Both the position numbers and the translations under genes were made by a program. From assembly GCF_026339935.1 (NCBI RefSeq), contig NZ_JAPEPX010000001.1:372001-436000 (forward strand): 64,000 bases of DNA, read 5' to 3'. Position 1 is the stretch's first letter, and each line of letters opens with the position of its first letter. Shown here in pieces: positions 9,217 through 17,038 of this stretch. Origin of the DNA: Streptomyces sp. NBC_01551 (GTDB lineage Bacteria > Actinomycetota > Actinomycetes > Streptomycetales > Streptomycetaceae). The notes beneath the pieces are model-generated. The model saw nothing but the letters and a program-made list of their open reading frames with translations. It did not search any database and was not told the origin of the DNA.

Positions 9217-10181
9217 CGTACGCCCAGCACGACCTGCAGATCCGTCGCGAAGAACGGTGCCTCGTCGTCGGCCGTTGGGACGAAGAAGCCCAACACCTCG
9301 ACTGGCAGTACTCGGCCGTTGCGCAACGCGCCCAAGAAGCCCGAAAGGAGTTTCAGCGACGCCGTACGGAGGACCTCACCATCGCCGGGGTCCTACCCGG
9401 ACTGCCGGCCACGGATGATCCGCGAGAGCAGGCACTCCTGTGGCTCGCCCAGCACCTCGAACCGCAATTCCGCGGACTGTTCACCGAGTATTCGACGGCC
9501 GCGGGGCTGCCCCCGGAAGCCTCAATGGCCGTCCGCACCAGACACGGCGCGATCGAGCGCGCCACGGCACGCGGCCTGATTCACGCTCCCCTCCATGGGG
9601 AGGCTCTGCGCGTCCACAGCATGAGCGAGGAGGAGTTCCGTCTCCGGGTGCTGCATGATGCCAGTACGCAGGCCGATCGCGATGACGCCCTCTGCCATCC
9701 GCTCATCCTGCACCGCTGGCGCCAGCATCTGAAGCAGCTCCAGACCGAGGTCGCGCCGGGCGCGCTCAGCCCCTCCGCTCAAAGCCTCGTGGCCCTGGCC
9801 TGGGAGGAATTGCGCCCGCAGTCGCTCCACGAGGTGAGGGAACTGATGGGCCGACGACGCCTCCTCGGGAACCTGCTCCAGCGATACGGCGAGAACGGGC
9901 GCCTGCGGCACGCCGTACACGATGCCATCAGCATTGCCGAGCACACTCATCCCGAAAAGCCCCTCCTCATGGCAGCGGCGCGCGAAGCCCGCGAGGAGCT
10001 CGGCCGTGGGCACCCCGATGGTTGCAAGCTCATCCGCAACCTTCTCGAACCACATCTGACGCGGTATGGACGGCTGCGGCTAGGGAGCGCTCAAGACAGA
10101 CAGCAGGTGCGCGGCGAAGTCATGCTGGCCCTCCTTGAATTGGACAGGGCCGTAGCGCCACCGAGCCAGCTCCGACACTGA
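9213..10181 (+). CDS. Hypothetical protein, alpha-helical
   Basis: About 320 residues, mostly charged amphipathic helices (for example DLQIRREERCLVVGRWDEE and QRAQEARKEFQRRRTEDL), with no recognised domain or membrane segment. The frame stays open upstream to 8979, but that part overlaps the zinc-finger gene and looks non-coding. A TTG at 9213 overlapping the previous stop is the tentative start; the true start is uncertain. It ends convergently with the SulP transporter gene 43 bp away. It probably belongs to the mobile island. Confidence 0.5.
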   Translation: MTYAQHDLQIRREERCLVVGRWDEEAQHLDWQYSAVAQRAQEARKEFQRRRTEDLTIAGVLPGLPATDDPREQALLWLAQHLEPQFRGLFTEYSTAAGLPPEASMAVRTRHGAIERATARGLIHAPLHGEALRVHSMSEEEFRLRVLHDASTQADRDDALCHPLILHRWRQHLKQLQTEVAPGALSPSAQSLVALAWEELRPQSLHEVRELMGRRRLLGNLLQRYGENGRLRHAVHDAISIAEHTHPEKPLLMAAAREAREELGRGHPDGCKLIRNLLEPHLTRYGRLRLGSAQDRQQVRGEVMLALLELDRAVAPPSQLRH

Positions 10182-10224
10182 CCCTCCCATCTTCGGCGCC
10201 CGGCTCCTCAGTCGGGAGACTTGG

Positions 10225-11928
10225 TCAGAGGGCTGGATCGTGGCCCGTGGCGCGTTGCCAGTCGCGATAGGCGGCAACGGCTGTGGGGAGTGTGGGGAAG
10301 ATGCGCTCCTGGCCGACTGCGGCTGTCAGGCCGTAGGCGTCGAGGGGGTGGCGCAGGTCCTGCTTGACGCGGGCGAGGGCGAAGACGATGTCCCGTTGGG
10401 TGAGTTCGGAGCGCAGGGCCTCGACGGCGTCGAGGGCGGTGATGTCGACCTCGACGTTGGCCTCGGTGTTCAGGACGAACCAGTGCACAGGTTCGTCCTG
10501 GATCGCCACCGAGGCCAGCGCCCGGCGGCGGAAGTCTTCGGCGTTGGCGAAGAACAACGGCGAGTCGTAACGGTAGATGAGGAGGCCGGGAATGGTGCGG
10601 GCGCTCGGATAGTCGTCGATGTCGTGCATGCCGGCCAGGCCCGGAACGATTCCCTCGACGGCGTCGTGGGGTCGGGCGACCCTCGTGAGGAGTTCGGCAA
10701 CGGAAAACGCCACGGCGAGGAGCACGCCGTACAGGATGCCGAGGGCGAGGACACCAAGGCCACAGCCGAGGGCGAGCAGGAACTCGCGGCGTCGGAAGGC
10801 TGCCAGCCTGCGGAACTCGCCCACCTCGATCAGGCGTACGGCGGCGTAGACGACGATGGCGCCGAGGGCGGCGGAGGGGGTGTGGGTGAGCAGTGGGCCG
10901 AGGAAGAGCAGGACGGCGGCCACGCAGGCGGCGCCGACGAGGGAGTACGCCTGGGTGCGGGCGCCGGCGGAGTCCGCGAGGGCGGTGCGGCTGGCGCTGC
11001 TGCTGACCGGGAAGCCGTGCAGGACTCCGGCGCCGAGGTTCGCCGTGCCGAGGGCGAGCAGTTCGCCGTTGGCATCCAGCGAATGCGGGTCGTCGTGCCG
11101 GGCGAAGGCGCGCGCGGTCAGGACGACGTCGGTGTAGCCGACCAGCAGAACCCCGAGGGCCGGCAGCACCAGGTCGGCGAGGTCAGCGAGTCGGGGCAGG
11201 GCGAAGCCCGGCAAGCCGGTCGGGACCGTGCCGATGACATCGATCCCCTGCTCCTCGCCCAGTGCGAAGACCGTCACCACCGCTGTGGCGAGAACGAGGA
11301 CAACGAGGGGGCCGGGCAGAGCCCGCCACAGCAGAGGCAGGGTGAACAGCAGGAGCAGGCAGCCCGCGGCCATTGCGGTCGTGGGCAAGTGCAGGTCGCC
11401 GATGTGGCGGAGGAATGAGAAAAGCTGGGGGAAGAACCCCGATCCGCTGCCGCTGGTCCCGGTGAGGCGGGGTAGCTGATCCACGATCATGATGAACGCG
11501 ACACCGGCCAGGTAGCCGACGAGTACGGGCCTGGAGAGAAGGTCGGCAAGGAAGCCGAGCCGGACGGCCCACGCGACCAGGCAGAGCAAGCCGACGGCGA
11601 GGGCCAGGGCTGCCGCGAGCGCTGCGTAGCGGACGGGGTCGCCAGCGGCCAGCGGTCCGACGGCCACGGCGGTCATGAGGGCGGTGGTCGACTCCGGTCC
11701 GACGGACAGCAGGCGCGAGGTGCCGCTCACGGCATACAGGACCATGGCCGGCAGGACGGCCCACAGGCCGGCGACCGGGGGAAGACCTGCCACGCCCGCG
11801 TAGGCCATGACCTGGGGGACCAGGTAGGCGGCGACCGTGATCCCGGCCAGGACGTCGCCGCGTAGCCAGTTCCTCCGGTAGCCACGGAAGGCGGGCGGGA
11901 TCGCAGTGCTCCGTCCGTGCTTCGGCAT
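10225..11928 (-). CDS. SulP-family anion transporter with STAS domain
   Basis: The 567-residue membrane protein has the SulP N-terminal signature (DVLAGITVAAYLVPQVMAYA, then GLPPVAGLWAVLPAMVLYAV and SVGPESTTALMTA), about ten to twelve hydrophobic segments, and a C-terminal STAS domain from about residue 440. SulP proteins exchange or co-transport sulfate, bicarbonate or other anions across the inner membrane. The ATG at 11928 has GGAGGTGCC directly upstream; an earlier in-frame GTG lacks a ribosome site. It is followed by no co-directional partner. The substrate cannot be decided from sequence. Confidence 0.9.
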   Translation of the reverse strand: MPKHGRSTAIPPAFRGYRRNWLRGDVLAGITVAAYLVPQVMAYAGVAGLPPVAGLWAVLPAMVLYAVSGTSRLLSVGPESTTALMTAVAVGPLAAGDPVRYAALAAALALAVGLLCLVAWAVRLGFLADLLSRPVLVGYLAGVAFIMIVDQLPRLTGTSGSGSGFFPQLFSFLRHIGDLHLPTTAMAAGCLLLLFTLPLLWRALPGPLVVLVLATAVVTVFALGEEQGIDVIGTVPTGLPGFALPRLADLADLVLPALGVLLVGYTDVVLTARAFARHDDPHSLDANGELLALGTANLGAGVLHGFPVSSSASRTALADSAGARTQAYSLVGAACVAAVLLFLGPLLTHTPSAALGAIVVYAAVRLIEVGEFRRLAAFRRREFLLALGCGLGVLALGILYGVLLAVAFSVAELLTRVARPHDAVEGIVPGLAGMHDIDDYPSARTIPGLLIYRYDSPLFFANAEDFRRRALASVAIQDEPVHWFVLNTEANVEVDITALDAVEALRSELTQRDIVFALARVKQDLRHPLDAYGLTAAVGQERIFPTLPTAVAAYRDWQRATGHDPAL

Positions 11929-12018
11929 GGCACCTCCGGGACTCCATGCGGGCCTTTGCCTCACCATGGTGCCGGGCGGAGGGCTACAAGCAGGTGAAGC
12001 GCGCGAGTGGGCCGACCC

Positions 12019-12489
12019 CTACGGGCTGCTCTCACGCAGTCGGAAGCCGGTGATCACGTCGGGCCTGATCCGGATGGTGCCCGATGCGGTGCCCTCGACC
12101 CACGGGTGCAGGAGGTGCGCGTAGCGCTCGATCTCGCTGGGGGCGGTGACGGCGGTGGCGTAGCCGGTGGCGACCACGCTCCACCCCAGGTGAGCGCCTT
12201 GATCGATGACGTCGGCTTCGTACGCGACGACTACGCCCGCATCTGCCTGAGCCGCGAGCAAGGCTCCCAGCGTTGAGCCGTCCTGGACCCGAACGATGAT
12301 GTCGCCTGCGTCGAGAAGGTGGTTGACTGGGCGCACCGCGGGCAGCGCGTGACGGGTGAACACGATCCGGCCCAGCTGAACGGTGCCCAGCAGCTGCAGC
12401 GCCTCGTCAGCACTGAGCTCTTCCATCTGCCGTCCCGGCATGCTGACGGCAGGCAAGCTGGGGGACGTAGTAGCCGGGTCGCTCTTCAT
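12019..12489 (-). CDS. PNPOx-like flavoprotein (split beta-barrel)
   Basis: This 156-residue protein has the pyridoxamine-5-phosphate-oxidase-like fold: GRIVFTRHALPAVRPVNHL opens the barrel, IIVRVQDGSTLG and VVVAYEADVIDQGAHLGWSVVATG follow, and RIRPDVITGFRL closes it. Such proteins bind FMN or F420 and act in redox chemistry; they are common members of DevR-type dormancy regulons. A close paralog lies at 35239-35736. ATG 12489 has GAGG at proper spacing; ATG 12498 sits too close to it. Confidence 0.85.
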   Translation of the reverse strand: MKSDPATTSPSLPAVSMPGRQMEELSADEALQLLGTVQLGRIVFTRHALPAVRPVNHLLDAGDIIVRVQDGSTLGALLAAQADAGVVVAYEADVIDQGAHLGWSVVATGYATAVTAPSEIERYAHLLHPWVEGTASGTIRIRPDVITGFRLRESSP

Positions 12490-12547
12490 CGTGGGCATCC
12501 TCGGTCAAGCGGGCGGGACACCGGTGCCCTTGCCCGCTGTCGGCTTC

Positions 12548-12832
12548 TCAAAGGGGCGTGGGCCCAGGGGCGTGGCTTCGCAGCACCGCGAGCCGCCGGC
12601 TGTACTCCTCGTCGTCGATCTCGCCTCTGGCGAATCGTTCCGCGAGAAGCCTCTCGGCCCCCCTGTCGGAGGCTCGGTAAGGCGCGGGTGCTGTGCGCCC
12701 GTCCGCACCATCTCGCTTGAGGGCGCGGACCACGAGGACGGTCGCCGCGACGATCAGGGTCCAGACGATCAGCGTGGTGAGGGACATGGCGAACCAGCCC
12801 CAAGCCCCCATGCCATGGCCGTTCCAGTACAT
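12548..12832 (-). CDS. SHOCT-domain small membrane protein
   Basis: The 94-residue protein has one N-terminal transmembrane helix (MSLTTLIVWTLIVAATVLVV, residues about 15-38) and a C-terminal SHOCT motif (ERLLAERFARGEIDDEEYSRRLAVL). SHOCT domains are short oligomerisation or nucleic-acid-associated helices. The ATG at 12832 follows GGTAGGTG. It is divergent from the cNMP-binding gene, and the shared intergenic region holds DevR-type palindromes. Confidence 0.75.
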   Translation of the reverse strand: MYWNGHGMGAWGWFAMSLTTLIVWTLIVAATVLVVRALKRDGADGRTAPAPYRASDRGAERLLAERFARGEIDDEEYSRRLAVLRSHAPGPTPL

Positions 12833-12915
12833 CGCGCACCTACCAGGTGGACGGGGTCGAAAGCCGCGAGCCGGCCATCTCCTGCCAGCATCTCCGGCCG
12901 CACGAGCCCCGGCAT

Positions 12916-12950
12916 GGGCCGGTCGGCCCACAGACGGGACCACAGGGCCC
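12916..12950. promoter_or_regulatory. Two DevR/OsdR-type palindromes
   Basis: GGGCCGGTCGGCCC (12916-12929) and GGGACCACAGGGCCC (12936-12950) lie between the SHOCT gene and the cNMP-binding gene, ending 59 bp before the latter. The same dyad type recurs across the island. Binding by the local NarL-type regulators is inferred. Confidence 0.6.
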
Positions 12951-13008
12951 ATGCCCGGGACCGGCGGAAACACAAAGACTGAAGACGGACTCGAACAGGA
13001 GGCCGTTC

Positions 13009-13473
13009 ATGAGCACCCCTTCACCCACCCGTATCTCCGAGGCGCTGCCCGCCGACTGCCGTGCCCGCCTGATGGAGCTGGCACGAGAGGTCAACTTCGA
13101 CGAGGGGGCCCATCTCTTTCGCGAGGGTGGCCACGCCGATCGGTTCTGGATCGTCCGGTCCGGCACCGTGACCTTGGACGTCCACGTGCCCGGGCGGCGC
13201 GCCGCCGTCATCGAGAGCCTCGGCGCCGGCCGGCTGGTCGGCTGCTCGTGGCTCTTCAAGCCCTACTCGTGGAGCCTGGGCGCTGAGGCGATGACGCCCG
13301 TCCGTGCGTACGAGTTCGACGCGGAGCGCGTACAGACGCTGATGGACGCCGACGCCGCCTTCGGCTCCGCCCTGGGCCACTGGGTCGGGCAGGTCCTCGC
13401 CAACCGGCTGCAGGCCGCCCGCGTGCGCCTTCTCGACCTGTACGCGCCCTACGGCAGCGGCAGCTTCCTCTGA
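13009..13473 (+). CDS. Cyclic-nucleotide-binding-domain protein
   Basis: The 154-residue protein is a stand-alone cNMP-binding beta-roll: LAREVNFDEGAHLFREGGHADRFWIVRSGTVTLDVHVPG, then IESLGAGRLVGCSWLFKPY, then a helical end. No HTH follows, so it is not a full Crp regulator; a sensor or partner role is more likely. An AGGAGG site precedes the ATG. It sits 26 bp upstream of a CBS-BON gene, and the same cNMP/CBS-BON pair is found again at 56684-57794. The phosphate-binding arginine typical of cAMP sites is not obvious, so the ligand is unknown. Confidence 0.85.
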   Translation: MSTPSPTRISEALPADCRARLMELAREVNFDEGAHLFREGGHADRFWIVRSGTVTLDVHVPGRRAAVIESLGAGRLVGCSWLFKPYSWSLGAEAMTPVRAYEFDAERVQTLMDADAAFGSALGHWVGQVLANRLQAARVRLLDLYAPYGSGSFL

Positions 13474-13499
13474 TCGTCCGTACGCCGAAGGAGCCGGTC

Positions 13500-14138
13500 A
13501 TGCCCGCATCCCGCTACACCGTCAGTGACGTCATGACGCACACCGCCGTCGCCATCGGCCGGGAGGCGTCCTACAAGGAGATCGTCGAGCTGATGCACGA
13601 GTGGAAGGTCAGCGCGGTCCCCGTCCTGGAAGGCGAAGGCCGGGTGGTCGGCGTGGTCTCCGAGGCGGACCTGCTGCCGAAGGAGGTGTTCCGGCGTAGG
13701 GACCCCGCGCTGCCCGAGCAGCTGGAGGAAGCGTCGAAGGCCGGAGCAGTTCTGGCCGAGGAGCTCATGTCGACTCCGGCGATCACCGTGCACCCCGACG
13801 CGCCCGTCGCCGAAGCTGCAAGGATCATGGCGCGCAAGCACGTCAAGCGCCTGCCCGTGGTGAACTCGCTCGGGATGCTGGAGGGTGTGGTCAGCCGCAG
13901 CGACCTCCTGAAGGTGTTCCTGAGGCCTGACGAGGAACTCGAGGAGGAGATCCGCCAGACCGTGCTCACCGAACTGGCACCCGGTGTGACCTTGGAATTC
14001 GTCGTACAAGACGGCGTCGTCACTCTTGGCGGCCCGCTGCGGGATCGGGCCTTGGTCCCCCTGCTCGCACGGGCGATCCGCGCGGTCGAGGGCGTCGTGG
14101 ACGTCCGGATGGAGCTGGAAAGCACCATTACTGCCTAG
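13500..14138 (+). CDS. CBS-pair and BON domain protein
   Basis: The 212-residue protein has two CBS motifs (residues about 8-60 and 88-140; the repeats end in VVGVVSEADLL and LEGVVSRSDLL) and a C-terminal BON domain (VTLEFVVQDGVVTLGGPLRDRALVPLL). CBS pairs bind adenosine nucleotides such as AMP or ATP and act as energy sensors; BON domains bind membranes or other proteins. GGAG precedes the ATG. It probably forms an operon with the cNMP-binding gene upstream. It is one of five CBS-BON paralogs in the window. Confidence 0.92.
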   Translation: MPASRYTVSDVMTHTAVAIGREASYKEIVELMHEWKVSAVPVLEGEGRVVGVVSEADLLPKEVFRRRDPALPEQLEEASKAGAVLAEELMSTPAITVHPDAPVAEAARIMARKHVKRLPVVNSLGMLEGVVSRSDLLKVFLRPDEELEEEIRQTVLTELAPGVTLEFVVQDGVVTLGGPLRDRALVPLLARAIRAVEGVVDVRMELESTITA

Positions 14139-14228
14139 CGAGCCTGCTCGTTGGCCACGGGTGCATTGTGCGTCTTCCTGAGACAATTCGTAGGGAAACG
14201 CACAGCACGGACCGAGCCAGGGGCGATC

Positions 14229-14924
14229 ATGTCCGAGGATCCGAACCCGTCCGCCGGAGCGCCTATCAAGGTGTTCCTCCTCGATGACCACGAGGTGGTC
14301 CGGCGCGGGCTGCGGGACCTCCTGGACGCAGAGCCGGACATCACGGTCGTAGGCGAAGCCGGAACGGCCGAGCAGGCGCTCGCCCGCGGGCCGGCGCTCC
14401 GTCCGGACGTCGCCGTACTCGACGTCCGGCTACCCGACAGTGACGGCATCACCGTCTGCCGCGAGCTGCGCTCGCGCATGCCGGGCCTGGCCTGCTTGAT
14501 GCTGACCTCGTTCGACGACGAGGACGCCCTCTTGGACGCGATCATGGCAGGGGCTTCCGGCTACGTCCTGAAGCAGATCAAGGGCTCCGATCTGGTCTCG
14601 GCCGTACGCACGGTCGCCACCGGACAGTCCATGCTGGACCCTGCGACCACCGCCCGCCTCATGCACTCCCTGCGCGACCCGGAAACGGCGAAGGCGCCGG
14701 AGGACGCCCGCCTGGCGGCTCTGTCCGAACGGGAGCGGGCCGTCCTGGAGCTCATCGGCGAGGGCCTCACCAATCGGCAGATCGCCAAGCAGCTGTACCT
14801 ATCCGAGAAGACGGTCAAGAACCACATCTCACGGCTCTTGGGCAAGCTCGGAGTGGAGCGGCGGGTCCAGGCGGCCGTGATCGCCGCCCAAGTGCACGAG
14901 CACGATGCCGGGACGGCGAAGTAG
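14229..14924 (+). CDS. NarL/DevR-type response regulator (copy 1)
   Basis: The 231-residue protein has a receiver domain ([14 protein letters not shown] at the N-terminus, phospho-acceptor Asp65 in [10 protein letters not shown], conserved Lys in GYVLKQIKG) and a LuxR/NarL HTH ([45 protein letters not shown] as core features). It closely resembles DevR/DosR and S. coelicolor OsdR. The ATG at 14229 follows AGGGG; the frame is open upstream but without a site. It is convergent with the kinase at 14944-16674, its probable partner. A paralog is at 36444-37151. Confidence 0.93.
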   Translation: MSEDPNPSAGAPIKVFLLDDHEVVRRGLRDLLDAEPDITVVGEAGTAEQALARGPALRPDVAVLDVRLPDSDGITVCRELRSRMPGLACLMLTSFDDEDALLDAIMAGASGYVLKQIKGSDLVSAVRTVATGQSMLDPATTARLMHSLRDPETAKAPEDARLAALSERERAVLELIGEGLTNRQIAKQLYLSEKTVKNHISRLLGKLGVERRVQAAVIAAQVHEHDAGTAK

Positions 14925-14943
14925 GCAGGAGCACCGGCGACGG

Positions 14944-16674
14944 TCAGCGCGGTGGCGGGACCAGAGGTACCTGCCACTCCAGGCGAGTGCCCCGCTCCCC
15001 ATCGCGCCGCGCCGCGGCCTCCATCTGGCCGCTGAGCCGTTCGGCACGCTCTGCCAGGTTCCGCAGTCCGCTGCGCCGACCGCCTGCGGGCAGGCCGACG
15101 CCGTTGTCGGTCACGGTGACCGTCAGGTTCCCGTCGGCCGCAACGATCGAGACCTCCGCCCGCGTGGCCTCGGCATGGCGGGCGACGTTGCTGAGAGCTT
15201 CCCCCACCACAGCGAGGGCCTCGTCCGCGACGGCCGACGGTACGTCCGTGTCGATCAGCCCCTCCACCCGCAGGGCCGGGGCGAAGCCGAGGGCTGCCGA
15301 GGCCTCATCCAGGGCTTGGGCCAGGCGGGAGCGCATCTTGGACGCCTCACCGGGGGCTTCGTGTTCGCGGAGTCCGAAGATGGTCGATCGGATGATCTTG
15401 ATGGTCGCGTCGAGGTCGTCCACGGCACGTGCGAGGCGTTCGGACGCCTGGGGGTGGTCGACGAAGCGCTGGGCGCTCTGGAGGGTCATGCCGGTGGCAA
15501 AGAGACGCTGGATGGCCAGGTCGTGCAGGTCGCGGGCGATGCGGTCGTGGTCCTCCAGCAGGCTCTTCTGCTCGGTGTCGCGGCGCCGGTCGGCAAGCTC
15601 CAGTGCGAGGGCGGCCTGGCCCGCGAACCCCGGAAGCGCGGCGACCTCCGTGGTGGCGAATACGGGGCGACCGTGCCGCCGGGCGAGCATCAGGACGCCA
15701 CTGAGCTTTTCCTTGGTGCCGACAGTGACGGCCACGGCCGGGCCGAAGCCCGCCCACCGCTCGGGTTGCACGGTGACGCGCTCATCGATCGCCACGTCGG
15801 GGACGGTGATGAGGCCGTTGCGTGCCAGGGCGGCCTCGGCGAGAGTGCCCTGAGTGCTGGGCAGGACGATCCCGCGGTGCGCCTCGGCTCCCTCCCCGAG
15901 GGCAAGCGAGCCTCGCAGTTCACCGGCGGGGCCGAGCAGGTAGAAGACGCCCATATCGGCGCTGGCGATGTCCTTGGCCCGCTCCAGCATGCCTTCGAGG
16001 ACCTCCTCCTCGGGCGCTCCGGAGAGCAGGGCGCTGGTGATGTCGGAGCTGGCTTCCAGCCAGCGCTCCCGCAGCCGGACCTCCTCGAAGAGCCGGGCAT
16101 TTTCGATGGCGATGCCGGCCGCGACAGCGAGGGTAGACAGGACCGCCTCGTCCTCGGCCTCGAACTCGGCTCCTCCGCGCTTCTCGGTCAGATAGAGGTT
16201 ACCGAAGACCTCCTCGCGAATGCGGATCGGGACACCGAGGAAGGAGTGCATCGGCGGGTGGTGGTCCGGGAACCCGTAGGAGGCCGGATGCTCGGACAGC
16301 TCCGACAGTCGCAGCGGCTCGGGGTGGCGGATCAGCTCACCGAGGATGCCGTGGCCGGAGGGCAGGTCTCCGATCTGTGCGCAGAGGTCGTCGCTGATGC
16401 CGACGGGAAGGAACTCGGCCAGCTTTTTGTCGTTCCCGATGACGCCGAGAGCCCCATATTCGGCGTCCACGAGCACCACGGCAGCCTCGACGATCCCGCG
16501 CAGCACCTGCGGCAGGTCAAGCTCCCGGCCCACGGACATGACGGCCTCGAGCAGACCGTTCAGCCGGTCCCGCGTGCCTCTGACCTCGTCGATCCGTACC
16601 TGCAGCTCATCCAGCAGTTCGTCGAGCCGCAGTCGAGGAACACCGCTCCGGGTGGGCTGTTCCCCTGTGCTCAT
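14944..16674 (-). CDS. DevS/OsdK-type GAF sensor histidine kinase (copy 1)
   Basis: The 576-residue soluble kinase has two GAF domains (about 55-200 and 225-360), a HisKA_3 dimerisation helix with His384 in IARDLHDLAIQRL, and an HATPase_c domain with N-box ALSNVARHAEAT and G-box TVTDNGVGLP. In the first GAF domain the HPPM motif gives His139, and the Tyr of FGNLYL is Tyr161, exactly 22 residues later. This is the spacing of the proximal heme His149 and distal Tyr171 of M. tuberculosis DosS, so heme binding and O2/NO/redox sensing are likely. ATG 16674 has GGAGG five bases upstream. No membrane segment is present. Confidence 0.93.
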   Translation of the reverse strand: MSTGEQPTRSGVPRLRLDELLDELQVRIDEVRGTRDRLNGLLEAVMSVGRELDLPQVLRGIVEAAVVLVDAEYGALGVIGNDKKLAEFLPVGISDDLCAQIGDLPSGHGILGELIRHPEPLRLSELSEHPASYGFPDHHPPMHSFLGVPIRIREEVFGNLYLTEKRGGAEFEAEDEAVLSTLAVAAGIAIENARLFEEVRLRERWLEASSDITSALLSGAPEEEVLEGMLERAKDIASADMGVFYLLGPAGELRGSLALGEGAEAHRGIVLPSTQGTLAEAALARNGLITVPDVAIDERVTVQPERWAGFGPAVAVTVGTKEKLSGVLMLARRHGRPVFATTEVAALPGFAGQAALALELADRRRDTEQKSLLEDHDRIARDLHDLAIQRLFATGMTLQSAQRFVDHPQASERLARAVDDLDATIKIIRSTIFGLREHEAPGEASKMRSRLAQALDEASAALGFAPALRVEGLIDTDVPSAVADEALAVVGEALSNVARHAEATRAEVSIVAADGNLTVTVTDNGVGLPAGGRRSGLRNLAERAERLSGQMEAAARRDGERGTRLEWQVPLVPPPR

Positions 16675-16753
16675 GCCCACCTCCGGCCGGAAGTGATGGC
16701 GAGACGGCCATCGCTTCCACGGTATCTCCGGCCGGATGGCCCGGCCTTCCCCC

Positions 16754-17038
16754 TCAGGGGGAGGTCATTGCCCCATTCGGGCTCTCCTCGTGCCCGGGCG
16801 TACCGGTTTCATCGTGCAGGTGCCGGACGTGGGCGTCCGGGCCGGGGAAGAACACGGTGGTACGGCCTGTGTCCGACCAGCGCACGTCGTACGGCGGGGT
16901 GCCGTCGTCGTGGTGCAGGGCGATGACTTCGCCGTCGCGGCCCGGCGTGCCGACGGTGGGGCCTCCCACGACGATCTGGTCGCCCACCTCGGCGTGGATC
17001 CCGTGCCCGTGGGCAAGCGGATTCGCGTTCATGTTCAT
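16754..17038 (-). CDS. DUF1918 small protein
   Basis: The 94-residue protein is a DUF1918 domain: AEVGDQIVVGGPTVGTPGRDGEVI, then PPYDVRWSDTGRTTVFFPGPDAHV. It is an SH3-like small barrel of unknown function, frequent in actinobacterial stress clusters. Its ATG overlaps the stop of the P-type ATPase gene (ATGA), so it is translated with it at the end of the Usp-Usp-ATPase-DUF1918 operon. A hairpin (CCCCCTCAGGGGG) overlaps its stop codon and may end transcription. Confidence 0.85.
   Translation of the reverse strand: MNMNANPLAHGHGIHAEVGDQIVVGGPTVGTPGRDGEVIALHHDDGTPPYDVRWSDTGRTTVFFPGPDAHVRHLHDETGTPGHEESPNGAMTSP

Noticed and set aside
12515..12529. GGGACACCGGTGCCC as another DevR-type site
   Set aside because: It resembles the dyad but has a different centre and lies only 26 bp before the PNPOx start, unlike the 60-90 bp of the others; not counted.
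14905..16926. A 673-codon plus-strand frame
   Set aside because: It is antisense to the GAF histidine kinase; low-complexity translation without family features.
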